A stretch of 64,000 nucleotides of DNA from Ilex aquifolium. Taxonomy: Eukaryota > Streptophyta > Magnoliopsida > Aquifoliales > Aquifoliaceae. Under the pieces are notes generated by a model that was given only the letters and a program-made list of their open reading frames with translations, was not told the origin of the DNA and did no database searches. Shown here one piece after another: positions 44,733 through 55,210 of this stretch. Numbering within the stretch: position 1 is the first letter of the stretch; every line of letters begins with the position of its first letter. Location of the stretch: the NCBI GenBank assembly GCA_951799425.1, contig OX637405.1:18449089-18513088 (forward strand). The letters are read 5' to 3'. Position numbers and translations under genes: made by a program.

Positions 44733-44879
44733 TTAAGCATCTTTGGGGTGGTCTGGTTTTTCATTGGGACAAAAACCCTTGATCATCAGTGCGGCCCGAA
44801 GAAGAACAGCCATAAGTAAATAATACAAACAAATGTAGATCATGAGAAGGAGGATAGGGTCATCGAAAAATGCAGACAT
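44733..44879 (-). CDS. Single-span membrane microprotein, cassette copy 1
   Basis: 48 residues: MSAFFDDPI, a hydrophobic span of about 22 residues (LLLMIYICLYYLLMAVLLRA), then LMIKGFCPNEKPDHPKDA. The frame is open upstream through a low-complexity Phe-rich stretch (the pyrimidine-rich leader), but the paralogue in cassette 2 starts at the equivalent Met, so this ATG was chosen. One predicted membrane helix, positively charged exit. No recognised family. It precedes the first Cys-rich ORF by about 320 bp. Confidence 0.6.
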   Translation of the reverse strand: MSAFFDDPILLLMIYICLYYLLMAVLLRAALMIKGFCPNEKPDHPKDA

Positions 44880-44924
44880 GGTACTGTTATGGGTTGGATC
44901 GTGGTACAGAAGACCAGATGCAGT

Positions 44925-45036
44925 GGAGAAGAAGAAGAAAAGAGAAGAAAAAGAAGAAGAAAAAGAAAAGAAAAGAGTAAAGGCGGTGGGGAAAAGAAAA
45001 AGGAAAAAAAAAAAAACGATGGGAGCCTTATAAAGG
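44925..45036 (-). promoter_or_regulatory. TATA-like motif and pyrimidine-rich leader of cassette 1
   Basis: GCCTTTATAAGGC at 45024-45036 on the sense strand overlaps the end of pol, followed by a TTCTTCTTTTTC-type leader to 44925. Upstream, GTGTCGGCA-type text (45071-45085 plus strand) recurs near 43540 before cassette 2, showing that the promoter-like part belongs to the duplicated unit. Confidence 0.4.
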
Positions 45037-48000
45037 CAGTCCATCGTGTCGGGTGTCTGATTGACCCGACCCTTTTTTGTGTCGGCAAGCGTAATCTCCG
45101 GAGTGATTTCCGGAGATACTTTCTGGATCCATAAAAAAAATGGTCTCCACATTTTGGACAAAATTCTCCACAAAGGGTTTTAATCGCTGATCATTGACGG
45201 TAAAAATGTTACCGTTTGATGGGTTCTCCACTTCCACTGCCCCATGTTCAAATACCTTTTTAACAATGTATGGTCCAGTCCATCTTGATTTCAACTTACC
45301 AGGAAATAGGCGAAGTCTCGAATTGAAAAGTAGAACCTTTTGATCAGGTTCAAAAGATTTTCGCACTATGTTCTTGTCATGAAAAATTTTCATCCTGGTT
45401 TTTGCAATCTTAGCATTTTCATATGCTTCATTTCTCAATTCCTCCAATTCATTAATCTGAAGCTTCCGTGACAGTCCAGCCTTGTCTAAGTCAAAATTCA
45501 TTGCTTTAATAGCCCAGTATGCCCTATGTTCCAATTCCACAGGCAAGTGACATGGCTTTCCATAGACTAATCGATAGGGAGACATGCCCAAAATTGTTTT
45601 AAAAGCAGTTCGGTATGCCCAGAGTGCATCAGTTAGTCTTAATGACCAATCTTTGCGATCTGGGTTCACCGTTTTTTCCAAAATTAATTTGATCTCCCGA
45701 TTAGCTAACTCAGCTTGTCCACTGGTCTGTGGATGATAAGGGGTTGCAATTTTGTGAAAAATCAAGTATTTTTTCATTAAATTCCAGAATGGACGATTGC
45801 AAAAATGAGAACCCCCATCACTTATAATGGATTTTGGAATTCCAAACCGAGATAAAATATTTTCTTTTAAAAACTTGATCACTGTTTGATGATCATTATT
45901 TCGGCATGGAATTGCTTCAACCCATTTGGATACATAGTCTACGGCTACTAAAATGTATAGATAGCCAAAGGAGGGGGGAAATGGTCCCATAAAATCGATA
46001 CCCCAACAGTCAAAAATTTCGATTACCAAAATTGGGTTTAAGGGCATCATGTTTCTTTTTGAAATGTTTCCCAACCTTTGACATCTATCGCAAGTTACGC
46101 AAAAAGCATGGACATCTTTGAAAAGTGTGGGCCAGTAAAATCCACACTGCAAGATTTTTGCAGCGGTTTTTCGAGATGAAAAATGACCACCACATGCTTC
46201 TGAATGACAAAATGTTATTACCTGTCTACTTTCCTGAGCGGGGATGCAACGTCTTATGATCTGATCCTTACAGTACTTGAATACGTAGGGATCTTCCCAA
46301 AAGAAATTGCGGACCTCCCTCAGAAACTTCTTTTTGTCCATGGGAGTGAAAAATGGAGGAAGTGTTCCGGTAGCAAGGAAATTAGCAATATCAGCATACC
46401 ATGGGGTCTCATCAATCCTGAATAGTTGTTCATCGGGGAATTTTTCATTGATTGGCAGTCCATCCTCATGAAATTCATAAGTTAATCTCGACAGATGATC
46501 TGCCACCACATTTTCCACACCCTTTTTGTCCTTAATGACTAAATCAAATTCTTGGAGCAAGAGGATCCATCTCAAGAGCCTTGGTTTGGCATCTTTTTTT
46601 GTAAGCAAAAATTTCAGTGCTGCATGGTCAGTAAATACAGTAACAGAAGAACCAACAAGATAAGATCGAAATTTTTCCAATGCAAATACTATAGCAAGTA
46701 ATTCCTTTTCAGTTGTTGAGTAATTCATTTGGGCATCATTTAAAGTTTTACTTGCATAGTAAATCACATGTGGCTTCTTATCTTTTCTTTGTCCCAAAAC
46801 AGCACCTACAACATAGTCACTAGCATCACACATCAATTCAAAGGGTAGAGTCCAGTCAGGAGGTTGCATTATTGGGGCAGAAATTAACATGCCTTTGAGT
46901 TTGTCAAAGGATTTTTGGCACGCTTCATTCCAGTCAAAAATGACATCCTGACTCAAAAGATGACACATAGGTTTTGCTATGGTGCTGAAGTCTTTTATGA
47001 ACCTTCTGTAGAATCCTGCATGACCTAAGAATGATCGAACATCCTTCACAACCCTAGGAGCAGGAAGATTCCTTATCAAATCAATTTTTGCTTTATCAAC
47101 TTTCATGCCTTCAGACGACACAATGTGACCCAAGACAATGCCTTGATTCACCATGAAATGACATTTCTCCCAGTTAAGCACCAGATTTGCCTCTTTGCAT
47201 CTCATCAAAACTTTTTCTAGGTTAACTAGACACAAATCAAATGAGTCACCATATACCGAGAAATCATCCATGAAGATTTCCAAAAATTTTTCGACCATGT
47301 CACTGAACAAGCTCAGCATACATCTTTGAAATGTTGCAGGAGCGTTACAAAGTCCGAATGGCATCCTTTTGAATGCAAAAGTGCCAAATGGACATGTGAA
47401 TGTGGTCTTTTCTTGGTCATTCAGAGCTATCTCAATTTGATTGTATCCGGAATACCCATCCAGGAAACAGTAAAATTCATGGCCTGCTATTCTCTCGAGG
47501 ACTTGGTCAAGGAAGGGAAGAGGAAAATGGTCTTTTCTAGTCACCAGATTGAGTTTTCGATAGTCAATGCACATTCGCCATCCTGTGACGACTCGTGTTG
47601 GCACGAGTTCATTTGCATCATTTTTGACTACTGTGACTCCAGATTTCTTTGGTACAACTTGGGTTGGACTAACCCATTTGCTATCGGAGATAGGAAAAAT
47701 TATCCCTGCATCCAGGAGTTTGAGCACTTCCAGTCTCACAACCTCTTTCATGTGAGGATTCAATCGTCGCTGCATTTGACGAGAGGGTTTTGAGTCCTCT
47801 TCAAGGTATATGGCATGATTACAAATTAACGGGCTTATACCTTTCAAATCAGCGATGGTCCACCCAATGGTGCTTTTATGACTTTTAAGAACTTCAATTA
47901 ATTGAGCTTCTTGCAAGTCTGTGATTTTTGAAGAAATTACCACTGGGTAAGATTTATCCTCACCTAAAAATGCATACTTGAGATCAGATGGGAGCGGTTT

Positions 48001-50640
48001 CAGTTCAGGCTTTGGTGGCCTGTCACTTGAAGATAGTGGTTTTGTACCACTTGATGAAATTTCTTCAAATTTAGGAGCCCATGTCCCCACATTGAAGGTA
48101 GGACACTCAATGGAGTTTTGTTCCAGAGAGTCAGATGAGTCAGATTTTGACAAAGTTGATTCACTAAGATCCTCACAGAATGAGTCATTCAGATGTGCTT
48201 GTATTAATGACTCAATGGAATTTATTTCTCCTACCTCCTCGTACTCTCTTGGGTGTTTTGCAATGTCAAAGACGTTCATTTCGAGAGTCATATCCCCAAA
48301 AGTCAATTTCATAATACCATTCCTGCAATTGATTAGTGCATTGGAGGTTGCTAGAAAAGGTCGACCAAGAATGACAGGAATTGGAGTTTCTGAATGAACT
48401 TCTGGATGAGTATCTAGAACAATGAAGTCTACAGGGAAGACAAAATTATCCACTTGGACAAGTACATCTTCAACAATACCCCTAGGAATTTTTACAGATC
48501 TATCTGCCAATTGGAGTGTGGTGCAAGTGGGTTTCAGTTCACCTAAACCCAACTGCTGGTAGACAGAGAAAGGAAGCAAGTTGACACTAGCTCCAAGGTC
48601 TAACAATGCTTGCTCAATTTTGAAATTTCCAATGACACATGACACAGTGGGGCACCCTGGATCTTCGCACTTTGAAGGAATTTTTTGTTGAAGTAGGGCA
48701 CTGGCTTGTTCTGTGAAGAAGGCTCTTTTTTGAACATTTTGGCTTCTTTTGACTGTGCACAAGTCTTTTAGAAACTTGGCATAAGCTGGAACCTGTTGAA
48801 TTGCATCCAGAAGTGGGATGTTGATTTTTACTTGCTTGAAAAGCTCGTAAATTTCAGACTGATTGTTTGCTTTCTGTATGCTCTTGAGTCTATGAGGGAA
48901 AGGAGCAGGAATAGAACACGAGGGTTCTTCTTCCCTTGATGGCTCTGGTTCTTGTTCAATCATGGGATCACAGTCATTTTTTTTTTCAAGTTCTGGCTCA
49001 CTTAATGGGTTGGCTGGAATTGAGACTGGTTTTGGGTCTGGAATCAGCATGTTTCTGATGGACTTGTCAATCTTTTTGCCACTTCTCAATGTGGTGACAG
49101 TTTTGGCTTGATCTTGTGGAGTTTCCATAGTTGATGGATTTCCCACCTGAAATTGGCCTTGTGGAGGCTTTGGTTGGGCAGGAAATTTTCCCTTCTCATG
49201 TGTGCTCATGGACTGGGTCAGCTTTTGAATGTGGCCTTTGAGATCCTCAAAAGATTGTGTGGTCTGGGCCTTGAAATCAATAAAAGCCTGAGTAGAACTA
49301 TTGTTATAGCTCATTTGGGTTTGCATGAATTGATTCAATGTATCTTCAAGGTTCCTTTTGTGTGGTGGTTGATATGGAGGATATTGTGGAGGTACTTGAG
49401 ATGGATGTGGTGGCCCTTGTTGCTGAGGATATTGTGGAGGTCCTTGAGGTGGTTGTTGTGGACTTTGTTGCTGATTCATGGGGGTTGGTTGTGTGTTTCT
49501 CCAACTGAAATTTGGATGGTTCCGCCACCCTGGATTGTATGTTTCAGAGTATGGGTTGGAGTAAGGCTTGTTGAAATTGGAAATGGCATTTGTTTGTTCC
49601 AACAAAACTTCTTTGAATGCCGGTATGGTCGGGCATTCCCCAGTAGGATGCCCTGTTAGCGCACAAATCCCACACACTTGTTCTGTGGGAGGGACAACAT
49701 CAACTTGATGGACCTTTTTCATCTCTAAAGCTTCAAGCTTTCGAGACAAAGTGGACATTTTTGCTCTAAGATCATCATCTTCTCTCAAGACATACTTACC
49801 CCCTTGGAAAGTAGGTGGTTTGGCTTCTACAGTGGTAGGAGATGCTGAGTCCCACATTTGAGAACTGTCAGATATGGTATCAAAAAAATTGAATGCCTCC
49901 TCCGGACTTTTTCCCATGAACTCTCCTTGAGCCATCATTTCGACAAACTGTCGTAACCTAGTGGGCAAGGAATCATAGAAAAAACCTGCCAAAGTCCAAT
50001 TTTCAAAAGCATGGTGTGGACAAGATTGGAGAAGATCTTTGAATCTCTCCCAGCTTTGATAAAAAGTTTCCCCTTCTTTGACCGAAAAATTCATGATTTG
50101 TCTTTTGAGTGTATTAGTGCGGTGCAGAGGAAAGAATTTTCTGAAAAATTCATTCTGTAGAGCCTGCCAATTAGGGATTGAAAGAGATTTTAAAGAATGT
50201 AACCATTGTTTGGCTTTATCCCTCAAAGAGAAAGAAAACAATTTCATTTTTGTCAATTCAGAATTGTCTTGAAATGTTCCACACACTTCTTCGAAGTCTT
50301 TGATATGCAGATACGGATTTTCTGCATCCAATCCATGAAACACGGGCAATAAATGCACTGTCCCCGGCTTTACAGTAAAGAGGGGAGCATTTTCAGGAAA
50401 AATAAAACAAGAGGGGACACTATTCCTTGTGGGATGTAAGTAATCTCGCAATGTTCGAATGTTGGGTACTTCCCCCTCTCTCACATGATCTTCACCCTGC
50501 CTATCAATATTTGCCATATTGAAGTTACAAGAATCGGCTTCTGATTTGGGTGAAGGTGGTTCAAGTTGATTTACAGACCCAGAAGATTCAGCAGGCAAAT
50601 TTTGAAAGAGACGTTTGGTGTCAGTCATAAAAAAAAACAA
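45028..50640 (-). CDS. gag-pol: Gag-Pol polyprotein of element C, intact, 1870 residues
   Basis: One uninterrupted frame. Residues 1-70 N-terminal; about 95-265 retrotransposon gag/capsid domain ([33 protein letters not shown]); zinc knuckle C323-x2-C326-x4-H331-x4-C336; Pro/Gln-rich linker 385-427; protease active site at 679-690 ([15 protein letters not shown] as usual in this lineage); RT about 960-1180 with [11 protein letters not shown] and catalytic FMDD 1123-1126; RNase H about 1265-1385 (Asp1272, Glu1312, Asp1338, Asp1381); integrase zinc site H1479, H1486, C1517, C1520; catalytic Asp1549, Asp1608, Glu1644 (x35 spacing); Athila-type C-terminal block [20 protein letters not shown] at about 1693-1712. 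The last 35 residues extend into the cassette promoter region. Two Mets (1 and 5) compete as start. All catalytic residues are present, so the element may be active. Confidence 0.95.
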   Translation of the reverse strand: MFFFMTDTKRLFQNLPAESSGSVNQLEPPSPKSEADSCNFNMANIDRQGEDHVREGEVPNIRTLRDYLHPTRNSVPSCFIFPENAPLFTVKPGTVHLLPVFHGLDAENPYLHIKDFEEVCGTFQDNSELTKMKLFSFSLRDKAKQWLHSLKSLSIPNWQALQNEFFRKFFPLHRTNTLKRQIMNFSVKEGETFYQSWERFKDLLQSCPHHAFENWTLAGFFYDSLPTRLRQFVEMMAQGEFMGKSPEEAFNFFDTISDSSQMWDSASPTTVEAKPPTFQGGKYVLREDDDLRAKMSTLSRKLEALEMKKVHQVDVVPPTEQVCGICALTGHPTGECPTIPAFKEVLLEQTNAISNFNKPYSNPYSETYNPGWRNHPNFSWRNTQPTPMNQQQSPQQPPQGPPQYPQQQGPPHPSQVPPQYPPYQPPHKRNLEDTLNQFMQTQMSYNNSSTQAFIDFKAQTTQSFEDLKGHIQKLTQSMSTHEKGKFPAQPKPPQGQFQVGNPSTMETPQDQAKTVTTLRSGKKIDKSIRNMLIPDPKPVSIPANPLSEPELEKKNDCDPMIEQEPEPSREEEPSCSIPAPFPHRLKSIQKANNQSEIYELFKQVKINIPLLDAIQQVPAYAKFLKDLCTVKRSQNVQKRAFFTEQASALLQQKIPSKCEDPGCPTVSCVIGNFKIEQALLDLGASVNLLPFSVYQQLGLGELKPTCTTLQLADRSVKIPRGIVEDVLVQVDNFVFPVDFIVLDTHPEVHSETPIPVILGRPFLATSNALINCRNGIMKLTFGDMTLEMNVFDIAKHPREYEEVGEINSIESLIQAHLNDSFCEDLSESTLSKSDSSDSLEQNSIECPTFNVGTWAPKFEEISSSGTKPLSSSDRPPKPELKPLPSDLKYAFLGEDKSYPVVISSKITDLQEAQLIEVLKSHKSTIGWTIADLKGISPLICNHAIYLEEDSKPSRQMQRRLNPHMKEVVRLEVLKLLDAGIIFPISDSKWVSPTQVVPKKSGVTVVKNDANELVPTRVVTGWRMCIDYRKLNLVTRKDHFPLPFLDQVLERIAGHEFYCFLDGYSGYNQIEIALNDQEKTTFTCPFGTFAFKRMPFGLCNAPATFQRCMLSLFSDMVEKFLEIFMDDFSVYGDSFDLCLVNLEKVLMRCKEANLVLNWEKCHFMVNQGIVLGHIVSSEGMKVDKAKIDLIRNLPAPRVVKDVRSFLGHAGFYRRFIKDFSTIAKPMCHLLSQDVIFDWNEACQKSFDKLKGMLISAPIMQPPDWTLPFELMCDASDYVVGAVLGQRKDKKPHVIYYASKTLNDAQMNYSTTEKELLAIVFALEKFRSYLVGSSVTVFTDHAALKFLLTKKDAKPRLLRWILLLQEFDLVIKDKKGVENVVADHLSRLTYEFHEDGLPINEKFPDEQLFRIDETPWYADIANFLATGTLPPFFTPMDKKKFLREVRNFFWEDPYVFKYCKDQIIRRCIPAQESRQVITFCHSEACGGHFSSRKTAAKILQCGFYWPTLFKDVHAFCVTCDRCQRLGNISKRNMMPLNPILVIEIFDCWGIDFMGPFPPSFGYLYILVAVDYVSKWVEAIPCRNNDHQTVIKFLKENILSRFGIPKSIISDGGSHFCNRPFWNLMKKYLIFHKIATPYHPQTSGQAELANREIKLILEKTVNPDRKDWSLRLTDALWAYRTAFKTILGMSPYRLVYGKPCHLPVELEHRAYWAIKAMNFDLDKAGLSRKLQINELEELRNEAYENAKIAKTRMKIFHDKNIVRKSFEPDQKVLLFNSRLRLFPGKLKSRWTGPYIVKKVFEHGAVEVENPSNGNIFTVNDQRLKPFVENFVQNVETIFFMDPESISGNHSGDYACRHKKGSGQSDTRHDGLPL

Positions 50641-50678
50641 AATTATTCACAATAAGGCAAAAATATATACTAAAAGAG

Positions 50679-50711
<33 letters not shown>

Positions 50712-50740
50712 CACCTTTTTCTAAAAAGAGCACCTTTTAT
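50641..50740 (-). other. Element C 5' leader
   Basis: Short leader between the primer site and the Gag-Pol ATG. It has a 30-base T run (plus strand, about 50683-50711), that is, a poly-A tract in the sense strand. Confidence 0.6.
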
Positions 50741-50761
50741 GGTTCCCCGGCAACGGCGCCA
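50741..50761 (-). promoter_or_regulatory. Element C primer-binding site (tRNA-Asp type)
   Basis: TGGCGCCGTTGCCGGGGAAC on the minus strand, six bases inside the 5' LTR; same as in element A. Confidence 0.9.
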
Positions 50762-50767
50762 AAAACT

Positions 50768-52495
50768 TGACTTGATCCGAAATGTGTACACCCAAGTGCA
50801 GGCGGTCAAGTTGTAGTAATAATCTGGTTTGAGTCCAGAGTCGAATCCTCAGGGAACTATGGTTGGTGTTCTTTGAAGTAAATAGTGAGAAAGACTTGTA
50901 ACTGGAAATATTATGATTTTGAAGTTGTGGGAAGTTTTGGATAGAATGTAAAATTCTTTCCAATGGGTATTTTTCTAGACAAAATATAAGATGATTAAAT
51001 GTAACAAACACTCTTTGGTTCGGGAATCAGAATATGTAGTTGATTATCCGGTGCATTATGTTTATGCTTTATAACTCAATTAACTCCCGTGTCAACGGCA
51101 AATTAATCGGAAGATAGGAATGAAGTGCAATAATGGTGGACATTGAAAGTTTGTCATGAAGAGTTAGTTAGGGTACTTGCCTTGAATCAATGGATCTTTC
51201 CATGTAGGAGTCATCCATTTATCATAGAAAGATCCGTTGATTATACAAAGTACCTTTACTTTGCTAGGTGCATTCAATCACCCAAAAATCAAGTGGAGTA
51301 TAGAACATTTAAGCATAAAGGTGATACACAAACATAATGTCCAGATTAATCTTTTACATATCTATCATCCCTTCCCAAAGAGTGAATGAGGACTACTCAC
51401 CCTTCATAGCTATGGTAAAGCTAGAATGATGAATGGTACTCATCCCCAAAAGGTGTTACAAAGTAAAATGCTCAAGCACTAGAAGTAAAATGCTTTAAAG
51501 TAAATTAGCTAAACAAGGAGCCGATCTTCGACAAAGAATGAGTGAATCACGTTCCACCCTTCACGGCTTTGGTAAAGCTCTAGAAAAGTGGAAGAGTTTC
51601 ACTCCTCTAAGGGGAAGAAGGAAGCTCCAACAATGGAAGTAAAAGAAAACAATACTTAAATTAAAAGAAAGCAATAAATACTTGGTGTTTAATTCACAAC
51701 CAAGAGATAAAAATACATAAAAGAAAACAATAACTACTTGGTGTTTAATTCACAACCAAGAAATAAAAATACATAAAAGAAAACAATAACTACTTGGTGT
51801 TTAATTCACAACCAAGATATAATAAAAAGAAAATAATAAAAGCTATAAAGAAATGACAATTAGAAGAGGAGGCTCAGCCTTCCATTATATTTATACAAGC
51901 AAGTAAATATAAAAGCTATAAAGAAATGACAATTAGAAGAAAGAACTCTTACCATAAGAACATAAGCATAAAATCTTCAATACATGAATTGAAATGGAAG
52001 CTACAAAAGATGAAAGAAAATTTGCTCTCTAAAAACTCTTCTAAAATCTCTCCTAACTCTTAGTTCCTCTCTTGGTTTTTCCACCAATTCCACCCTCAGA
52101 TCCCCCCTTGAAATGCAGAAGGAGCAGCCTATTTATAGGCGTAGGAAGGCTGGGCAAGTGGGCAAGTGGGCAAGTGGGCAAGTGGGCAAGTGGGCAAGTG
52201 GAGAATGAACGGTGGTGTTGCTGAATGCTGATTTTTCAAATGCTTTTATTACACTTTGTCCTGCTTTTATTACACTTTGTCCTTCTTTTATTACACTTTG
52301 TCCTTCATTCTTTGCATTCTCCTGACATTGCTCCCTTGGTCTTGCGTTAATTCGGCATTTGTCCCTCAGATGTACTTCTTGGATGCCTTTGGACTTTCCT
52401 TCACTTTAGAACCTAAAATATCATCATTTAAACTCCATCAAAGTATAATTAGTCCAAAAAGAGTGTAACAATATGCTACTTTTGAGTGCTAATCA
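50768..52495 (-). repeat. Element C 5' LTR
   Basis: 1728 bp; same as the 3' LTR except six rather than four GGGCAAGT units at 52152-52201. TATAAATA on the minus strand at 52130-52137. Confidence 0.95.
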
Positions 52496-52500
52496 CAAAT

Positions 52501-53842
52501 CTCACGAAAATTCTGAGATGTTTCAATCTCAGTCATCTGTGGGACTCACCCAAGCACACTTTGTTACTCCCTGTCCCATTATGAATCAAGGAGATCTGTT
52601 CCAGCTACAGGGTGTTATCCAAGCCCCTACTCCTTCACGTACGGAGACTCCACAATCAGGCTGGATGAGTCAGGATGTGGGCCAAGGTAAATCCTCCCAA
52701 GGCGGGAGAAAACGGAAGCCTTCCTACCAGGCAGGCCAAAGAACTTGTTACCATTGCCACCAACCGGGTCACATGAGGCGAGAATGTCCTCAGAGGCAAG
52801 GATCCCATAGCTATGGGGTATCTCCGTCCCAGTCATCGGTGGGACAGCCACAGACCTACCTTGTTCCTCCCTACCCCACTGTGGACCAGGGAAGCCAGTA
52901 CCGGTTTCATGGTACATTTCTTATTTTCTGTTTATGGGTACACATGTCACTTGATTTGAATGTGCACATGTCACGTACCGTTATCTTCATGTTCTTGTGC
53001 ATGAGGTGGTTTTATATATCGCAATCCTGGAAGGGTTCTTATGAGGAAATTCAACCCTAGGGGTTAGGATATGTTTTGATTGGAGATGTTGGGAATATGA
53101 GTTAGGGATCTCATGGATTCTACTCACCATGGATCTTAGGGTCATGGACATGTAGGAGTTGATGTCATCCTTGGGATGAACTGGTTGACGACACACCGAG
53201 TTGTCATTGAGTGTGATCGGGAGAGGGTCACAACTTACACACCGGAAGGTGTTTGTTCCAGGTTTCAGGGGGAAAAGCATAACGCTTTACCTCAAGTAGT
53301 TATGACTCTAGATGACACGGGTAGTTGATGGGTTGGCTAGCAAGTCTTACCCTAGAGGGTGAGGAGAGACAGAAGTTAGGTCTACTTCAGGTTGTGTGTG
53401 AGTACGAGGATGTTTTCCGGACACGTTATCGAGATTACCTCCACCTAGGGATGTAGACTTCGCCATAGTTACATCCGGATACTTCGCTTATTTCTATGAT
53501 TTTGCATAGAATGGCACCTGCTGAGTTACAAGAACTCTAGGTCCCATAGCAAGAATTGTTGAACAAAGGGTTCCTTAGACCGAATGCTTCACCTTGGGAC
53601 GCTTCGATATAAATTGCCAAATTATATAGGAGCCAGCTCCTATTCTGATTATTCCGGATAGGGGACATAGGTACACAGTATATTGTGATGCCTCTAGGGA
53701 TAGAATTACTTGTGTTCTTATTCGGAGATAAAGGTACAAGTTTCTAACCACAGCTTGGTATCACAACTCATTTCATATGCATGTGTTGAATGTACACGTG
53801 TATGTGAATTTCGGGGACGAAATTCTTTTAAGGGGGGAAGAA
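52501..53842 (+). pseudogene. Complex D internal 2, right part: second zinc knuckle and pol scraps
   Basis: Continues internal 2 after element C. A 195-codon open stretch (52473-53060) includes the second knuckle CYHCHQPGHMRREC (about 52748-52789) and the SQSSVG spacer in two copies. Then the same protease (VDVILGMNWLTTHRVV), RT and RNase H scraps as in internal 1, at equal spacing, ending in a CGGGGACGAAATTC block and polypurine tract. Differences from internal 1 are scattered single bases. Confidence 0.8.
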
Positions 53843-54814
53843 TGTAAAACCCGGGAAATTTGAACTTTTTCCAGAAAGGGAAAAATAGTAATTTGCCACT
53901 ATAATGCGTATTTAAAATACTCATGTTCTAGAGCTCGGAGGGGGAAACGGAGTTCGCCATTATATTCGCAATGCGGAACTAGTTACCCTGTCAAATTTCG
54001 CCGAATTCCGAGATAGTTGGGTTTTTCACGTTTTTCGAGGCGACGGGTGTCCAGTGACCCCTAAAAACGGATTTTTTTTATTAAAATTATAAATTTTCCT
54101 TAAAATTTGATGAAATTTCAAATAAAATTAATTTGAACTTAAACCGGGATGAAATAAATCGTTTCGGGGCGAAAACGGACCCGAACAAGTGGGGGGCGTG
54201 TGGCGCGACTCGAGCCAAGCCTTGGAAATTATAAATAGGGCTAAATATCAGATATTTCAGCAGAAATATCTCTGATATTCAGCTGGCTTCACACGTTGGA
54301 GAGAAAGAGGGAGACAAGAGAGAAAATCAATCTTCTTTCGCCGATTCTTCGAAGTTTCGTCGCTCGGATCGACTTGGACCAAGAGTTAAAGTCAATCACC
54401 GCGACGAGGGCTATATCTACGTACCAAAAACAAGATATTTCACCGAAAATCCAAGAGAAGTCTTTGGAGGAATCAAAGATCTTGGAGCTTTGGTTGGTGT
54501 TCTTGAGGTGTTCTTGAAGCTTTGAAGCTCTAGTCTTCATCTCACGCTTCAAAAGGTAGGATTCTTCCTACTTTTGTTCATTTCCTACCTAGTATGTTCA
54601 TAAGGGGTGGTTATGTGTATGTGGATGTATATCACTTGTGTATTGTTAAGGAAAATGAAGAATTGAGTGTAGGAATAACTTAAGCTAAATTCTAGCTTGC
54701 AATTGATACATGAAAGTTATTTGTATATCTTCTTGTAAGTGAATGAAATAGTGGACTGATTTATAGTCTATTTCGGGACTGCTATGTAGCCTAGTTTGGG
54801 GGGCTGTTTTGTGG

Positions 54815-55205
54815 TTATTGCGGACTGTTTTTGGACTGATTTTGGACTGAAATTGCGGACTGTTTTTAAGTTGATTTGGAACTGAAATTGCGGACTGTTT
54901 TTAAGTTGATTTTGGACTGAAATTGCGGACTGTTTTTAAGTTGATTTTGGACTGAAATCGCGGACCGTTTTTGGACTGAAATTGCGGACTGTTTTTAAGT
55001 TGTTTTGGACTGAAATTGCGGACTGTTTTTGGACTGATTTTGGACTGAAATTGCGGACTGTTTTTAAGTTGATTTTGGACTGAAATCGTGGACTTTTTTT
55101 GGACTGATTTTGGGGCTGAAATTGCGGACTGTTTTTAAGTTGTTTTGGACTGAAATTACGGACTGTTTTTGGACTGATTTGGAATTTATGGACTGTTTTG
55201 GGCTT
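54815..55205 (+). repeat. GGACTGTTTTT minisatellite, LTR 3
   Basis: About 14 units of the same two forms as in LTR 2; cut short at 55206 by the inserted solo LTR near the array end. Confidence 0.95.
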
Positions 55206-55210
55206 ATTCC

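Larger units (their letters stand above)
38590..52495 (-). mobile_element. Element C: young, intact Athila-type element with duplicated accessory cassette
   Basis: 13.9 kb on the minus strand, flanked by CAAAT at 38585-38589 and 52496-52500. LTRs 38590-40301 (3') and 50768-52495 (5') differ in length by exactly 16 bp, explained by two extra GGGCAAGT units; I saw no substitutions. tRNA-Asp-type primer site, one 1870-residue Gag-Pol frame, then a 4.7-kb accessory region with two copies of a cassette (microprotein plus Cys-rich basic protein) and three polypurine-like tracts. The near-identity of the LTRs and the open frames indicate a very recent insertion that may be autonomous. Confidence 0.95.
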
